From assembly GCA_022578605.1 (NCBI GenBank), contig MU394063.1, positions 62,001 through 126,000 of the forward strand: a DNA stretch of 64,000 nt. Direction: 5' to 3'. A program made the translations under genes and the position numbers. This document shows positions 9,701-20,811 of this stretch, piece by piece; within the stretch, counting starts at the first letter, position 1; each line of letters starts with the position of its first letter. Below the pieces are notes generated by a model. That model ran no database searches. It worked only from the letters and a program-made list of their open reading frames with translations, and was not told the DNA's origin. Source of the stretch: Camillea tinctor (taxonomy: Eukaryota > Ascomycota > Sordariomycetes > Xylariales > Xylariaceae).

Positions 9701-11544
9701 TTAAATCGTTGCTTCACGTCGAATCTCGGACAGCCAGACCCGATAACCCATTGATTCCAGAAACTCTCTAGTCTCGTGCTGCCAACCTTCTCACATGCTT
9801 TGCGGAAGGCTTCAGACCCAAGGACTTCATCGGACGCCTGTCCGGACGTGTTCGCTTTGCTAACCATCCGTGATATTATCCTCGAGATACCTGCAGAGCC
9901 AGACGATTTGGAAAGGCGTCTATCTAAGATGAAGAGAACCAGTGGTGCCTTGAGGTTCATGAATTCGACCTCGAAATTGCCAAGATAAAGATGTTCGCCG
10001 AGATCATGCAATGACGGCCGTCTTATGTCGACGTCCACCAATCGGTCTGCCATTATTTTCATTCGGAACCGAAACTCGTTGTTACCGCACAAGGCCCTCA
10101 TGAAATAGTCGGTCATGAACCAAGCAATGCCCACAACAAGCCATATGTCTGCTTTGGTATTAGGGATTATGTTGACACCAAACCACTGGCTTGCGAGGGC
10201 GAAGACCAACGTTCTCGTGGTCTCAACCTCGTTGTCAATGATGTCTTGAGGGTAGAGAAGCCTAGTGCTACATAGAGAGAACGCGCATAGGGGTATCGTA
10301 TCTTCCACCATGTCGTCCACAAAACAGACTTTGTAGCTCTCGAACGGATATCTACCGAAATGGAGCACAAAATGATCCACGGCTGTGACCAGAGCAGCGC
10401 AGGTATTCCGCACCTCCTCCGCGCGGCCCGGGAGGCAGTATCCATGGACCTTGGCCGCACTCACACCAAGTCTCGTGTCATCTTCTTCACTTCTAAACTC
10501 AGACCAGAGGTCGACATGTTCAAAGGGCCCAACCGCGAAACCAATATGTTTTGCCGCCTTGTTCTTATCTATCTCGAAGGTCATGGTTTTCTTGGTTTCA
10601 TCATCCTTGCTGATCACCTCGCCTGTCAGGTATCCTGAACAGACCACAGTCATCTCAAGGAGCTTATCTTCTTCGGTAAGAGGATAGTCGTAACGGCGGG
10701 GCTCCTCGTCGCCGTGCTTTCTCTTGCGATTCGAATTCGCAACGGCGGTGCCTTTGTTCTGAAATGCATCGCCGAGAGTGCGAGGGCAGGTGATAGAGAT
10801 TTTCCACGAATTCCGGCTTCCAGGGTCATCGATACAGGGGAAGATAGCGGATGCGGTTCCAGGCTCGACAGAATGACGGGTATAGACGTGAGGGTAGCGC
10901 GAGTCGGCCTCTTCGACACCAACAAACTGTAGACCATCGCAAACATTCTTCAACCTGAAGGGTATGCTAATTCTGTAGCCTCCAACCTTGCCATCGGGCT
11001 GGATCAGAAGATCCTGCTGGTCTGGCTTGGGTAAATCCTTATTTTTCCGCCTCACCTCCTCGGCGCTGGGCAGCTTCACGCGAAGGGAACCGTCGAGGGG
11101 GGTACAACAGGACAAGTCGTGCTCGAGAGCCGATACCTCCTTACGGCGATGGTGCAAGAGCGGCTTCATGCGTTGCTTCCTAAGCGCCCATTGAGGCGCC
11201 GACCACCGATAATGGTCGGGCGTCTGGGCCAAGTCGCAAGGATCGGAATAGGATGCTTGCACATCACAGTTGGAAACAGTGACCTTCTTGACGTCGATTT
11301 CGCATTGGCGCGCATCGATGAAGACCTCGGAGACATCGGAGTCGGTGGTGGGCGCTATCAGGATGTGAGAGCATCCGTGGACGCTCCTCTCGCGAAAATC
11401 GATATCGAGCTCGACGTGCTGGCTGAAGACAACATACATACGGGGGGGCGTGTCGTCGACGGGAGGTTCGGCGGGAGGAGGAGGCGGAGGCAGAGGCGGC
11501 GCTTCGGTAGCCGCGGTAGGCTCTGGTTCCACGATGCCAGGCAT
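6715..11544 (-). CDS. TAF2: TFIID subunit TAF2
   Basis: A single uninterrupted ORF of 1609 aa encodes the TFIID subunit that contacts the initiator region of core promoters. Residues about 35-560 have the M1-aminopeptidase-like fold of TAF2 (VELDIDFRERSVHGCSHI near the start; DDMVEDTIPLCAFSLCSTRL; LASQWFGVNIIPNTKADIWL). The zinc-protease HExxH is absent: the equivalent segment reads LVFALASQWFG, as expected for the non-catalytic TAF2. The middle (about 700-1170) is helical HEAT-like repeat. The last ~400 residues are disordered, with many SKPTPSKP/PKPTPKP-type repeats and a basic C-terminus (KPTKLKIKLKPQS). The start MPGIVEPEPTA precedes a short polyproline stretch. Length matches filamentous-fungal TAF2 and no intron is needed. 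Confidence 0.95.
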   Translation of the reverse strand: MPGIVEPEPTAATEAPPLPPPPPPAEPPVDDTPPRMYVVFSQHVELDIDFRERSVHGCSHILIAPTTDSDVSEVFIDARQCEIDVKKVTVSNCDVQASYSDPCDLAQTPDHYRWSAPQWALRKQRMKPLLHHRRKEVSALEHDLSCCTPLDGSLRVKLPSAEEVRRKNKDLPKPDQQDLLIQPDGKVGGYRISIPFRLKNVCDGLQFVGVEEADSRYPHVYTRHSVEPGTASAIFPCIDDPGSRNSWKISITCPRTLGDAFQNKGTAVANSNRKRKHGDEEPRRYDYPLTEEDKLLEMTVVCSGYLTGEVISKDDETKKTMTFEIDKNKAAKHIGFAVGPFEHVDLWSEFRSEEDDTRLGVSAAKVHGYCLPGRAEEVRNTCAALVTAVDHFVLHFGRYPFESYKVCFVDDMVEDTIPLCAFSLCSTRLLYPQDIIDNEVETTRTLVFALASQWFGVNIIPNTKADIWLVVGIAWFMTDYFMRALCGNNEFRFRMKIMADRLVDVDIRRPSLHDLGEHLYLGNFEVEFMNLKAPLVLFILDRRLSKSSGSAGISRIISRMVSKANTSGQASDEVLGSEAFRKACEKVGSTRLESFWNQWVIGSGCPRFDVKQRFNKKRLCVEMIVRQTQDIAAARARPLDKNDFWRDVLEETHAVWAGELQHSFTGPMTIRIHEADGTPYEHIVEIRDDSSKSVRFEIPYNTKYKRLKRNRRQRERALANNNAKGNEETQKDLYYLGDVFQHPDEIEDWEFRDWDEETESKMDQESYEWIRMDADFEWICEMQTDLPPYMYASQLQQDRDVAAQQDSMLFLHRRFDQTGAHPLVSTILTRTLLDPRYYYGLRVMAANELPRHAVQDQVNWIGLKHLQKVFQHFFCYPGTNTPRPNNFADKRQYLIQSVIPGAIARVRGEDGRCPREARSFILEQLQANNNADNVYSDQLYICKLIEALAICQVPDEKKVKKHMSMSLSFGDGEDEEMEEVGDPEPEEFRDMALEEIERYRRMDEYSPSYQNCFTVAALDALCRLMKAKVIPKDPLTFIQYLQDRTSDVVRIKACEALVDLDLLTNSAFLRFFLSLLGTDPSPYVRDRLFKALCRGLASIAIGENTDLSKQTPEKPAEDGLIVEQDNATIEAKQKAKARKEDLAAALAALKEQTTDDENLQKALWNTLNSPVLTVAERINMLELCSILIEEEQMLEVKFKYPTYWTVRRGERVPGRFLVTFKRHFRVRSRKKYAMPSSSPIRPEPPKRTITLNVNKNGSFSSSKPILVPSQPSPQTSTAPPKPTPSKPSISKPLPSKPLPPKPTSSKPTPSKPPATVSTPKPTPKPAPKPQPLSKPTPKPTAVPHKQGPPKHPVNISSSRASTPVRAGTPARSGTPVTEKAAKNGESHRDSIAVQAPVRPTIEPTHPKPHGNGHLAPVKDPRPPKRASTESDGVSARPSKIVKLNTSKIVAALEQRLGPSKKLVTVKFNSWHKLKPRKRSPDSVPLQATKKHHKGEKSSGGSSSHVRTGIANSPSTSSGALPRSSTPSFSSSSKKSTTPTPTATHQSQSQPRSGGSSGGGSSNKPRKPLPDMRKPLPGGPPPPPPSSSNNNPTPTAPKPTKLKIKLKPQS

Positions 11545-12991
11545 TTTGGCGTCGTTTCCTAGGCCGCGATAGTGCTATGTGGTGGCACTCATGGGTATCG
11601 ATTCCGAATCAGAGACTGCTTCAGAGGTGGTGGGTAATAGTGATATATGTATGCGCCGTCGGTTCACACAATGTTGAAGGCGTGGGGAGTTGCGGCGATG
11701 CGTGGGAAGGACGATATGATTATTTTGCAATTCGTTGAGTATAGGTAAATGATGGTAAAACCAGTCGAGTCCTTGCCAGTTACGCGAAGGTAATTAAGTA
11801 GGCAGACAAGTAGATAGGTATTCAGGCATTAAGCAGTTCGTTGCTGCAGTTCGTTGCTAGTGCAGTTCGTTGCGGCTGCCGTTGTCGTTGTCGCTGTCGC
11901 TGTCACTGTCGATGTTACTGCTCGCACATCAATGCACGGTCGGTTGGTTGGCCAGTGTTAGTCAGTCGGTTGGTCGATTGGTCGATTGGTCGGTCAGCTG
12001 GTTATCGAATAGGTCGCTTGGAAAAATGTACACGATAGATTACGCGCGTGTAGTAAAAGCACGCTGGGCTTCTGTATCATAATAAGTGAAGGGAAGAAAA
12101 GGAAGGAAGAAGAAGAAAAAAAAAAGTAATAAATTAAAGTGGTAGGCTGACTAAACTGGCGGCGATGTTGACGATAGCAGTTTCCCTGTCTAGCAGTTCC
12201 AGCCTTGCGCGCTCCTGCCACTGCTGTTTGCTTTGGTCAAAGTCTGAGAGCTTGACCTTTAAGGTTCTTTGACCCAAAAGGTACCTGGGTACTTTAGCCT
12301 AGTACCAAAGGCGTCTCCACCTCATATTAAGTTAAGCCAAAAAAAAAAAGGTCCGTGCCATGAGGTTCAGCCGCGTTGACTGGACCTACCAAATTACGCC
12401 ACTTAATGTACTTCGTACTACCTACAAACCGGGCTAACCATACTATAGGTACTCTGAATTTGCCTATTAACCATTACTTACTAGTACCTATTACCTACCT
12501 AGGTAGGTACCTACTTAGTGGTAGCCTTAGGTCATTTAGGCATTAAACGGGACCCTTCAAAGTCTACCTAGATACATAGTACCTACGGATTCTGTACGAG
12601 CTTGACATGAATTCACACGAAACTGATTCATCCGGAAACGGACGCCACCTAAGATATCACCTGGAACACGTCTCTGTTTAAATATCTAAATACCCCAAGT
12701 TCCTTCCTATGACCATACCGAGTACTGCTCGCGCAAAGCTGTATTGTGGAAGAAAAGAAAAGAAAAAAGGTATGTATGTACTTGTTCGATCCATGGATTC
12801 TTGATCTACCTTTGCACGCCAACATCCCAAAACAGAGCCGACCTCCCCAAATCTTACACAATCCGTCCTATGACTTTGACTAAGAGCTAACCTGCATTTT
12901 TTTCCCCAGTACGCCTTTCCCATGTGTACATGACTTTGAATCACCTACTTAGTACAGCCGCATCATTCTATCTGACCCCGAGCTCACGGGG
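11545..12991. other. Intergenic between TAF2 and SAS4-domain gene
   Basis: No gene is seen. The first 200 bp are the TAF2 leader/promoter. Around 11870-11910 is a short run of GTTGTCGTTGTCGCTGTC-like triplets. At 12491-12514 lies a palindromic cluster of ACCTAGGT/GGTACC units of a kind found between genes elsewhere in the window. The region from 12100 to 12130 is A-rich. Confidence 0.5.
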
Positions 12992-14917
12992 TCAATGCTT
13001 ATGCTGACGCCGATCTCGTCTCTTCTGTCTTTCATGTGCCTTTAGGGTGTCTGTGTCCCTATACTCCTCCGGCAGGTCAAAGTCGTACTCCGTCATGTCT
13101 GGTATAGGATGACCCCAAGCCACTACCGTTCTTCCCCTCCGCCGGTTTTTGCTCAACGCTGCGTCCCGTTGGTGTCTCTTCTCGAAGAACGAAGTGAACT
13201 CCTTTGCAGGGTCCACTGTCTTAGGTGGCGGCTCACCCCGCGACTTCTTCGAACTCAACGCCGCATACCGGGCTCGCGCAAGAGCTTCGTCGTGGAGTTG
13301 TCGCGCTGATGCATCGACATCATTGTAGTCCGGGGGGTCAGCTTCACCGGAATCATCAGAAGCACTTTCCTCTGCTTCTTCGTCGCTTATTTCATCTTCC
13401 TCTTCGTCTGTTCCTTCCTCTGCCTCCTCTTCTTCCTCCTCCTCATCCTTAGCTTCTTCGGCAAGGGCCCGTTCTTTCTCAAGTTTCCGCTTTTTCTCTT
13501 CTTGGCTCCACAGCCGGAATTTCTCTAGGATGGCTTGGCAGCCTCTGATGAAGTGATCTCGAGCAGGTTCGAATGTCTTTTTCCGGCTCTCGGTGACGCC
13601 GTTGACACCCATGGTTCTCAACCAATCATGGCCCTGCAGCTCGTTGAGCAAGCGGATAATCTGATCCTTTTCATGTTGAGCGCGACCTCTTTCCGTATTG
13701 CGAATTGACTTCTCTAGTCTCTCAGCTTTCCGGTGCACCGGCGCAAAGTATGTATCGGGCAGCGGATCTCTAAAGCTGTGGTCGCTGTATCTTGCCTCGA
13801 GGAAGGTAAAGTCGATGCGTTGCGCATCGTTCAGGTTAGTAAACAGATTGTCACTGTAAGTTCGCACTGTAGAAGAGTGGGGCTGGTGGCTGAGGCCTGG
13901 CTCGGTGTCTGCAGTAATTTGGGGGATATGGCCTGTGTCAATAACGACTATAGGGGTATCTGGGTTGAGGATGTCTGCACACAGAGAAGTCCAAGGTTAG
14001 CTAACAAACGGTGATAATAGGGAGGATCAAAAAATGAAAAGATAAGAAGGAAAAAATAGTCAGAAAATATTTGTTGTTTAATTTATCTTCTTTTTTTTTA
14101 TCTTTCGTTCTTTTTCTTTTCTTTTCTTTTCTTTTCTCTTTTTCAAATTTTGTTTTGTTTTGTTTAGGGAGATTATTGTTATTGACGTACGCTGTTCTTT
14201 GGGGTCGTTACCGATTACTTCGTCATAGTCGGGGAAATAGGCCGATAATTCACTCTTGAAACGGGTGGCCTCCTGTGAGCGCAATTTGCGCCCAGAATGC
14301 TCTTTAGCCGAACTGGAATCGGCTGCATTGGGCTGCAGTCTGTCCAATTCATGTTTAATCCCATTGATGACCTTCTCTTTGTGTTTTGTGAGGCCATTTT
14401 CTGTCGCTGCCGCCGTTGTGAAAGTTTGAGTATGGGTTTGGGTGTGAGGATGGGTTTGACTATGGGTTTGATTGTGGGTTTGGGCTTGGGTATGGGTGGA
14501 CGCGACAGCGGCGGGAGTAGTGGTAGGAGCGGTAGTGGTCGTAGGAGGGGATTGTTGCTGCTGATGTTGTCTCGTAGGGACTTGGGGCTTTGCCGCCGTG
14601 GCCGTGGCCGTGACCGTCTTCGCTGTGCTGACAGGCTGTTGGGTCACAGGCCTAGCCAGTATCTCAACGGTGATTCTGCTTCTCTTGGGCCGCAGCGGAT
14701 CGTAGTTGTTATCTATGGGATCGAGCGGTCGCTTCATACGAGTAGAGTTGGGTGAGTGTAGGATGTTTTGCGAGGTTCGCGTCTTGGTTTGTGTCGCGAT
14801 GATCTGGGCATGTTTAGCATCATTAGCAGCTGTTGTCTGCTGGGCACGACGTGAGTGCTGGAGCTTGTGTTGTGGGCGCTGATACCCTTCAGCTCGTCGG
14901 GATGTCGAGGTGGCCAT
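12992..14917 (-). CDS. SAS4: SAS-complex subunit 4 (SAS4) domain protein
   Basis: Two exons, 14191-14917 and 12992-13974, joined across a 216-bp GTACGT...CAG intron, give 569 aa. Exon 2 carries the conserved block of the SAS4 family (VHRKAERLEKSIRNTERGRA, LLNELQGHDWLRTMG, TFEPARDHFIRG, EKFRLWSQEEKKRK). In yeast SAS4 helps assemble the SAS histone H4-K16 acetyltransferase complex that limits silencing. Exon 1 ends with the family's second landmark, FKSELSAYFPDYDEVIGNDP, which continues straight into LNPDTPIVVIDTG of exon 2; this continuity fixes the splice site. Between them are Thr/Gln/His-rich low-complexity runs and an acidic Glu/Asp stretch (about residues 420-450). The role in filamentous fungi is inferred from the family only. 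Confidence 0.85.
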
Positions 14918-17900
14918 CGGTGCTTGAATGAGCGGGCAATGCGATCATCGTCGTACACACCCAAGGAAATGTGTTGTTGAGTCTTGTCGCGTTTTGCATT
15001 TCCCAGAGAAAGGTAAGGGAAGGGAAAGAAAAAGAAGAAAAAAAAAAGAGATGCACCTTGGCTAACTTTTTTTTTTCGCTCTTGTCTAAAAAGCTGAAAT
15101 ACTTTCCGACCGTGTTGTTAAAATCAGTTGACTCAATTGAGTTGGTGAATGAATTGGCGTCGGTGCACCGCAGCGGACTTGACTATGACTACTATGGCAA
15201 TAGTAATTTTGGAAGCCGTTGCCGTTCCATACATTCCATACGAGCCCTTTCCTTCCTTCTGCCTATTCTGTACCCCGTATCCTGCGCATACACAGGGTAC
15301 CCTAACCCGGCGTGTAACTCCCTCTAACTCCCTACGAATATTTAGGTTTAGGGAGGTACTATGTAGGTAATAAGGGGTGGTAAGTAGTATGTACTGGTAA
15401 GGTACACTACTATAGGCAAGCAGGCAAAGTTCGAGTTTGATATGTAACACAACAAGGGAGACCGTGTTATCGCTACTGTGTTGCTCACCAAGCCACCCCC
15501 GGATTAATGCATTGAAACCCCCTCCACAGTAGCACCCTCGTTATCTCGATAAGAACCAACAATTTTATCTTTATCACCATTGACAATCAACCAACCATGA
15601 TGCATTTCCCAGAATAAAAGGTAACTCATGTCCGTCACATGTTACATTTTGGGGAACGTCCGTTACATAACCTACTTAGGTAGTATCTACATATTAGTTC
15701 TACTTAAGTACGCATGTAGCCAAGTAAATCGATAGACGAGGATGGGTAGTTGAAGTTGATCTATCTATGAATATCTGGAGGCGATGTTTATGTGCTCAAA
15801 AAAGGGGGGTGGTATTTTGCTAACGGTTATCCACAAACTACTTAAGTAACTTCTCCAGGTTTAAGCAGATTGTGTAAGCTATGATTTACCTTTGCGTATA
15901 TTATGTAGGTCTAGCTACGTATCATTTAAGGCTGCTCCGTCCATCTGCAAGAATTCCTTTTGGATCTTTTGCTCCAGCTGCACGATCCAGAAACAGTGAC
16001 TTCCGCTTTAGGTAACTTACCCAACCCGTAAAACGCCATGACCCGTTCTGTAGTGGACGTTTCGAATAGGATCATGATATTTCTGTAGTGTACGGCTAAC
16101 CTAGGTCAGTACAGAGCCTACATAGGTATCAAACTAAGTTCGTAGGATTCATTTCAGTAGTATATATTCCATTTCAATTCTTGTTCCATAGCTTTCTAAA
16201 TTCGCATAGAATGCCTCGGTATAGACTGTCAAATATAGAATCCCGTCTTTCGTGAAATGCATTTATGCATATCGACTTTAATGGGTAGGGACAGTGAGAC
16301 ACCACGGTAGATTGAAGCAGGGGAGCCGAGAATATGTGAGTCGGTCACGTCACTACAGTCTCACAACCAGCATAAGAAACGCCATTAAAGAAAAAACTAC
16401 CTACTGGTATCATGATAGGCTATTGCTTTAAGGATCACTGTAATTCTACACTACGAAAACCCTGCGAGTTCATGTGACTATGCGTGTGTCACAAAGTCTA
16501 CCTGAAAGGGGTTACCAAAAGCAAGACAACGATTATCTTGTATGTTACACGTTATTCTCTTGTAGCAATCTTGAAGTGCAGGTTATGCAAGGAGTAACAA
16601 GTCACAATAAGTCAGTGATCTATGTATATGTAGCTCCTATTATCAACTCTTTGCTCTCCGTTCAGGCATAATTAGTTGAAGCTCACTGGTTAACATAGTA
16701 TTCACGGCGTGCGCTTAAATAACGATTCTCCTAAGTGTCTCACTAGACCAAACCTGTGACTTGAATAATACTGATTTATCTACTTGTGAATAGAGGTGTC
16801 ATACATCGACAGCAGATTTTATTGAGTATTATTAGATCCCAGCAACATAATGAATCCAAAAGATATCGTTCCCAATATCAGCACGAGCAATCTGCCGTCT
16901 TATCCCATTGTGCTAACCAGAAAATTAGAATTTGGTCAACACATAATCACTAAGGGCGTAGTGTTACATTACAACCAAGGGGTGATATATCATTGGGGTA
17001 TAACGACTTCCTAGTTAACTATTGTGCAAAGCCTTTCGCTTGGTATGATGGGTTGCCTCAATCTATTGTAACACATAGTAATTCTAAGATGTACATATCA
17101 ATATAGGTAGTACATATACTGCATTGCATCTTACATGCTACTATCAGCTATTGCTTCTTTATTAAGGTCTTGGGCTACATAAACTGTCGAAGGAAATCGC
17201 AGCAAATTCTAGAAGAGCTGGGAAATATCATTTGAGGGGGCTAGTATATTAAGAGTCAGTAGATCTTTTACGAGTTCCCCCTTTTCTTCGAATTATATCT
17301 TGTGTCCTAGAAAGTTAGCATAGAGTAGGTAAGGATAAATCTTTGGTATTTATTTTTAGAGAAAGCCCATCTTTTAATCGATTTCGGTCTTTTATATGTC
17401 TAGTTAGTTGACTAACTGGGAACTTGCTGTGGAGAAAATACTCATTTCTATTTGATGACATATTACATACATTAGAAGACGGTATTACTTGTAGCTATCC
17501 ACTTATATACAATACAGTGTTCCCCATGGCTGACACTTACACGGATCTTTCGTCATAACCTTTTGAGGGGGACACACAACACTTATCTATGGAGTAAAGC
17601 GATGTAATCACAATAAGCCGAAATAGTCTAAAAGTAATGCCAAACCCTTAGAGACGTAGTTTGGTAGATGGCTTAAGTAGTTCAAGAGGTCTACTGGGTA
17701 AGAGTGATTTTTCTTGGCTGCGGGTTCCGAACTCCGTGCCGGGTCTGGGTTGGTCAGGCAGAATAAGGGCAAGCCGAACTCTTCTAGTGCACAAATTTTG
17801 TGTTCTTAACAAGAGTCGTCTAGGGAAGAATATTAGGTATGGTATGGCAGAGATTGAGAGAGAGAGGCTATGCAACTAGCTAAGAGAGCACTGCCTTTGG

Positions 17901-18516
17901 GTTGATGCGTTTTGCATATTACATGTACTTAAGACAGAACTTAAATGCATGATATGCATATAACTTGCAATAGCTTACATTCCAATGGCTGACAGCTCTT
18001 ACCAAGCCGCCTACACGGCACCAAATCCACTTTTATTTCAGCTCTTCAGGCCCTGAGGTCCTGAAGGCTCGGGCCAGTTAGGGGAGCACAAGCACAGCAG
18101 CAGCCAATAACTTTGGTTGCGTCATGCTGAAACCACTGCAGGTGCACGGCAGCCATAGCCGGCCTGGAGCCTCCAGAGACAAAAGGGTTCTAAATATAAG
18201 CATAGGTAACAGCGCCTCCCACGACATGGCAATTGCGGACGGGCGACCACGCGTCTATACATTATGGTTCATAATCGAACAGAGTATACCTACCTACAAC
18301 CTACTTTTCTACCCGTGGGACCTAACAACCTATTATAACCTACGTATACATACCCACATTAAGAACCTCGAGTTTATATGTCTCGGCCGGATTAAAAACC
18401 AAATACCTATTATTACTTTTTTATTATTGTTCTTCGAATCACACACTCATCCATGTTTTCTTTTCTCCCCTCCCCTATTTTTACTTTACTTTTTCTTGCC
18501 CCTTCTCATTCATAAA
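14918..18516. other. 3.6-kb gene-poor region
   Basis: I see no convincing gene on either strand. From about 15600 to 18000 the sequence is A+T-rich with dense stops, which fits either long intergenic DNA or an old inactivated insertion. A TATA-containing, pyrimidine-rich segment at about 18350-18510 precedes the IQ-motif gene and is probably its promoter and 5' UTR. It happens to be open in the same frame but encodes no plausible protein. Confidence 0.5.
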
Positions 18517-20811
18517 ATGAGGGCGAGTGTGAGTGCGAGTACAAGCCCAAGTCGACCCAGGTCAAATTCAGGGCCATGCAGTAGTATTAGCACCGAGCAA
18601 TCTACGCCTAGGTCCCTGTCGGTGCAGCAGTATGCCCCGCTGTCGTCGCTATCGGTGCCGATAACCCCACATGAACAAGGATGTAGTGTGCCGCTACTAA
18701 TAACCCCACCACCGTCTGGTCGGAGGACTGCCTCCAAGACGACGTCATCATCCACTACAACGTCATCCCACCGCACCTATCGCGAGTATATGGATTCACT
18801 GCACCCGCCATCCCAACAGGAATTCCAACGTCTCGCTGCCTTGCAGGAGGAGCGCGAGAAGGAGCATCGTCGCCGCGACCACGAACTGCACCGTCAGAAC
18901 CTCGCTGCCGCTCGTAAGAGCATGGAAGCTCGCCGCGACTTCATGCATACTATCGCCGTCGAGGAGGAACAGGAGAACCGCCGCCGCCGTTCCTCGTTCC
19001 GACGAAGATTGTCCGAGTCGATGTCGCGGTCGCGATCACGCGCCAATAGCAAGGAAGGGTCTATTCTAGGTGGCGAGACGAGCAAGGACCACGAACGCAT
19101 CCAGTCGAAGGCCGCCTTGGTCATCCAGCGCAGCTATAGGGGTTACCGCACGCGCCGAGAGATGCAGGGGCTAGGAATCAATGCAAGTACCCGGTGGACG
19201 CACGCGATCCGAGATGCGCAGTGGAAGGAGTTGACGACCCCGCGTGCTCGGGGGGACGGCTTGATGACAGGTTCTGGAAATGGCTGCGCGGATGGTGATA
19301 AGAGGCCGAGTACAAGCAGGTCAGCTGCGCGACAGAACTGGTTGAAGGTGGCCACGATTGCTCGGAGGGCTGGTGGTGATGAGGACTCAGACCATTCTGC
19401 AAGTAGCACATCATTATTCTCCGATGACGATGAATTCGAAAGGATGAGCCCCGAGCAGGAGGAGGCGGCACGGAAGAAGCGAGCCAAAGCTAAGGAAAAA
19501 CGGCGTAAGCATGCGCGCATGATGGGACTGCAGTATTTTCTCGAGATGGTCGATGTCAAGCATCGTTATGGGTCGAATTTGCGCATGTACCATGAGGAAT
19601 GGAAGAAAGCCGACACGAACGAGAACTTCTTCTACTGGCTCGACTACGGAGAGGGCAAGGATATCGACCTGGTGACCTGCCCGCGCGAGCGCCTAGAGCG
19701 TGAACAGGTGCGTTACCTCAGCCGTGAGGAGAGACAGTACTATCTTGTTAAAGTCGACTGGGACGGCCGTCTGGTCTGGGCCAAGAACGGTTTGCGCATC
19801 GACACGACGGAGAAGTGGAAAGATAGCATTTATGGTATCGTCCCCGCCGATGATCCTACTCCCGCTTTCTCCCCCGAAGTAGAAGGACATCTCCAAACCA
19901 AGCCGAGCATCAGCGCGTCGCCACTCCCACACGACCCTCACAATCATAACTCCCATCACCATCACCACCATCACCGCCGCAACTCCACCGCAAATTCCTC
20001 CTCCTCCTCTTCTTCCTCTTCCTCATCATCCACATCCACATCATCGCGCGAGTCTGAGCTCGAAGCCGCCATGGCAGCCAAATACGCCAACCCGGGGTTC
20101 GACAACGCGCGCGGGCTGCGCAAGATCCGACACGTGTCAGCGGCCGCCATCTTCGACAAATTGCTGCGCAAATCGGTGCGGCGCAACACCTGGATCTTCG
20201 TGGCGGACACGTCGTTCCGGCTGTACGTGGGCATCAAAGCCAGCGGCGCCTTCCAGCACTCGTCGTTCCTGCACGGCGCGCGCATCTCGGCCGCCGGGCT
20301 CATCAAGGTGCGCGACGGCCGGCTCACGAGCCTCTCCCCGCTGTCGGGCCACTACCGCCCGCCCGCGAGCAACTTCCGCGCCTTTGTGCATGCCCTCGAG
20401 GACGAGGGCGCCGACATGAGCCGCGTCAGCATCAGCAAGAGCTACGCGGTGCTCGTCGGCCTCGAGGCCTACGTGAAGACCCGCCGGAAGGGGAAGGATG
20501 CCGCGCGGGCGATCGCCCACAGGAAGCAGCGCCTCCTGGAACCGGAGGAGGCGCGCAAGCGCGAGCAGGCCCAGATGGATACGAGCCAGAGCGCGGCGAG
20601 GGAGAGGAGAGTCCTGGAGAAGGAGAGGCAGACGGAGGAGAGGGAGAGAAGGCAGAGGAAGGAGGACTTGGGGTTTTGGCAGAGAATCGCGGCCGGGCTG
20701 GGGTGGGGGTCGTGGGGTGGGCATGGACATGGACATGCGCGCGGGAAGGGGGGAGGAGAGGGGGATGGGGATGGGGATGGGGATGGGGATGTTAGGCGGG
20801 CGGATACTTGA
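18517..20811 (+). CDS. IQ-motif protein, conserved in ascomycetes
   Basis: Intron-free ORF of 764 aa starting at the ATG of MRASVSASTSPSRPRS. Residues about 195-215 contain an IQ motif (AALVIQRSYRGYRTRR), the calmodulin-binding consensus IQxxxRGxxxR. It is followed by a strongly conserved ascomycete block, GLQYFLEMVDVKHRYGSNLR, EEWKKADTNENFFYWLDYGE and YLSREERQYYLVKVDWDGRL (residues about 340-440). A His run and a Ser run (about 478-510) act as a linker. A second conserved part (RHVSAAAIFDKLLRKSVRRN to LSPLSGHYRPPASNF) follows, and the C-terminus ends in a Gly-Asp repeat. I know this family only as IQ calmodulin-binding motif proteins; the role is not established, and calcium/calmodulin signalling is an inference. 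An upstream in-frame extension to 18124 is rejected as leader. Confidence 0.85.
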   Translation: MRASVSASTSPSRPRSNSGPCSSISTEQSTPRSLSVQQYAPLSSLSVPITPHEQGCSVPLLITPPPSGRRTASKTTSSSTTTSSHRTYREYMDSLHPPSQQEFQRLAALQEEREKEHRRRDHELHRQNLAAARKSMEARRDFMHTIAVEEEQENRRRRSSFRRRLSESMSRSRSRANSKEGSILGGETSKDHERIQSKAALVIQRSYRGYRTRREMQGLGINASTRWTHAIRDAQWKELTTPRARGDGLMTGSGNGCADGDKRPSTSRSAARQNWLKVATIARRAGGDEDSDHSASSTSLFSDDDEFERMSPEQEEAARKKRAKAKEKRRKHARMMGLQYFLEMVDVKHRYGSNLRMYHEEWKKADTNENFFYWLDYGEGKDIDLVTCPRERLEREQVRYLSREERQYYLVKVDWDGRLVWAKNGLRIDTTEKWKDSIYGIVPADDPTPAFSPEVEGHLQTKPSISASPLPHDPHNHNSHHHHHHHRRNSTANSSSSSSSSSSSSTSTSSRESELEAAMAAKYANPGFDNARGLRKIRHVSAAAIFDKLLRKSVRRNTWIFVADTSFRLYVGIKASGAFQHSSFLHGARISAAGLIKVRDGRLTSLSPLSGHYRPPASNFRAFVHALEDEGADMSRVSISKSYAVLVGLEAYVKTRRKGKDAARAIAHRKQRLLEPEEARKREQAQMDTSQSAARERRVLEKERQTEERERRQRKEDLGFWQRIAAGLGWGSWGGHGHGHARGKGGGEGDGDGDGDGDVRRADT

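Noticed and set aside
14440..14480. Short GGGTTTG repeats that resemble a spaced array
   Set aside because: These are Thr/His/Gln codon repeats within exon 1 of the SAS4-domain gene; no CRISPR-like spacer structure exists, nor would it be expected in a fungus.
17690..17760. tRNA-like T-loop (GGTTCCGAACTCC)
   Set aside because: It deviates from the B-box consensus and no D arm or anticodon arm can be paired.
18124..18516. In-frame upstream extension of the IQ-motif protein
   Set aside because: The 131 extra residues have no conservation and look like translated A+T- and pyrimidine-rich leader; the ATG at 18517 starts a typical Ser-rich N-terminus.
20137..20736. 199-codon minus-strand Leu/Pro/Arg-rich frame
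   Set aside because: It is antisense to the conserved C-terminal half of the IQ-motif protein.
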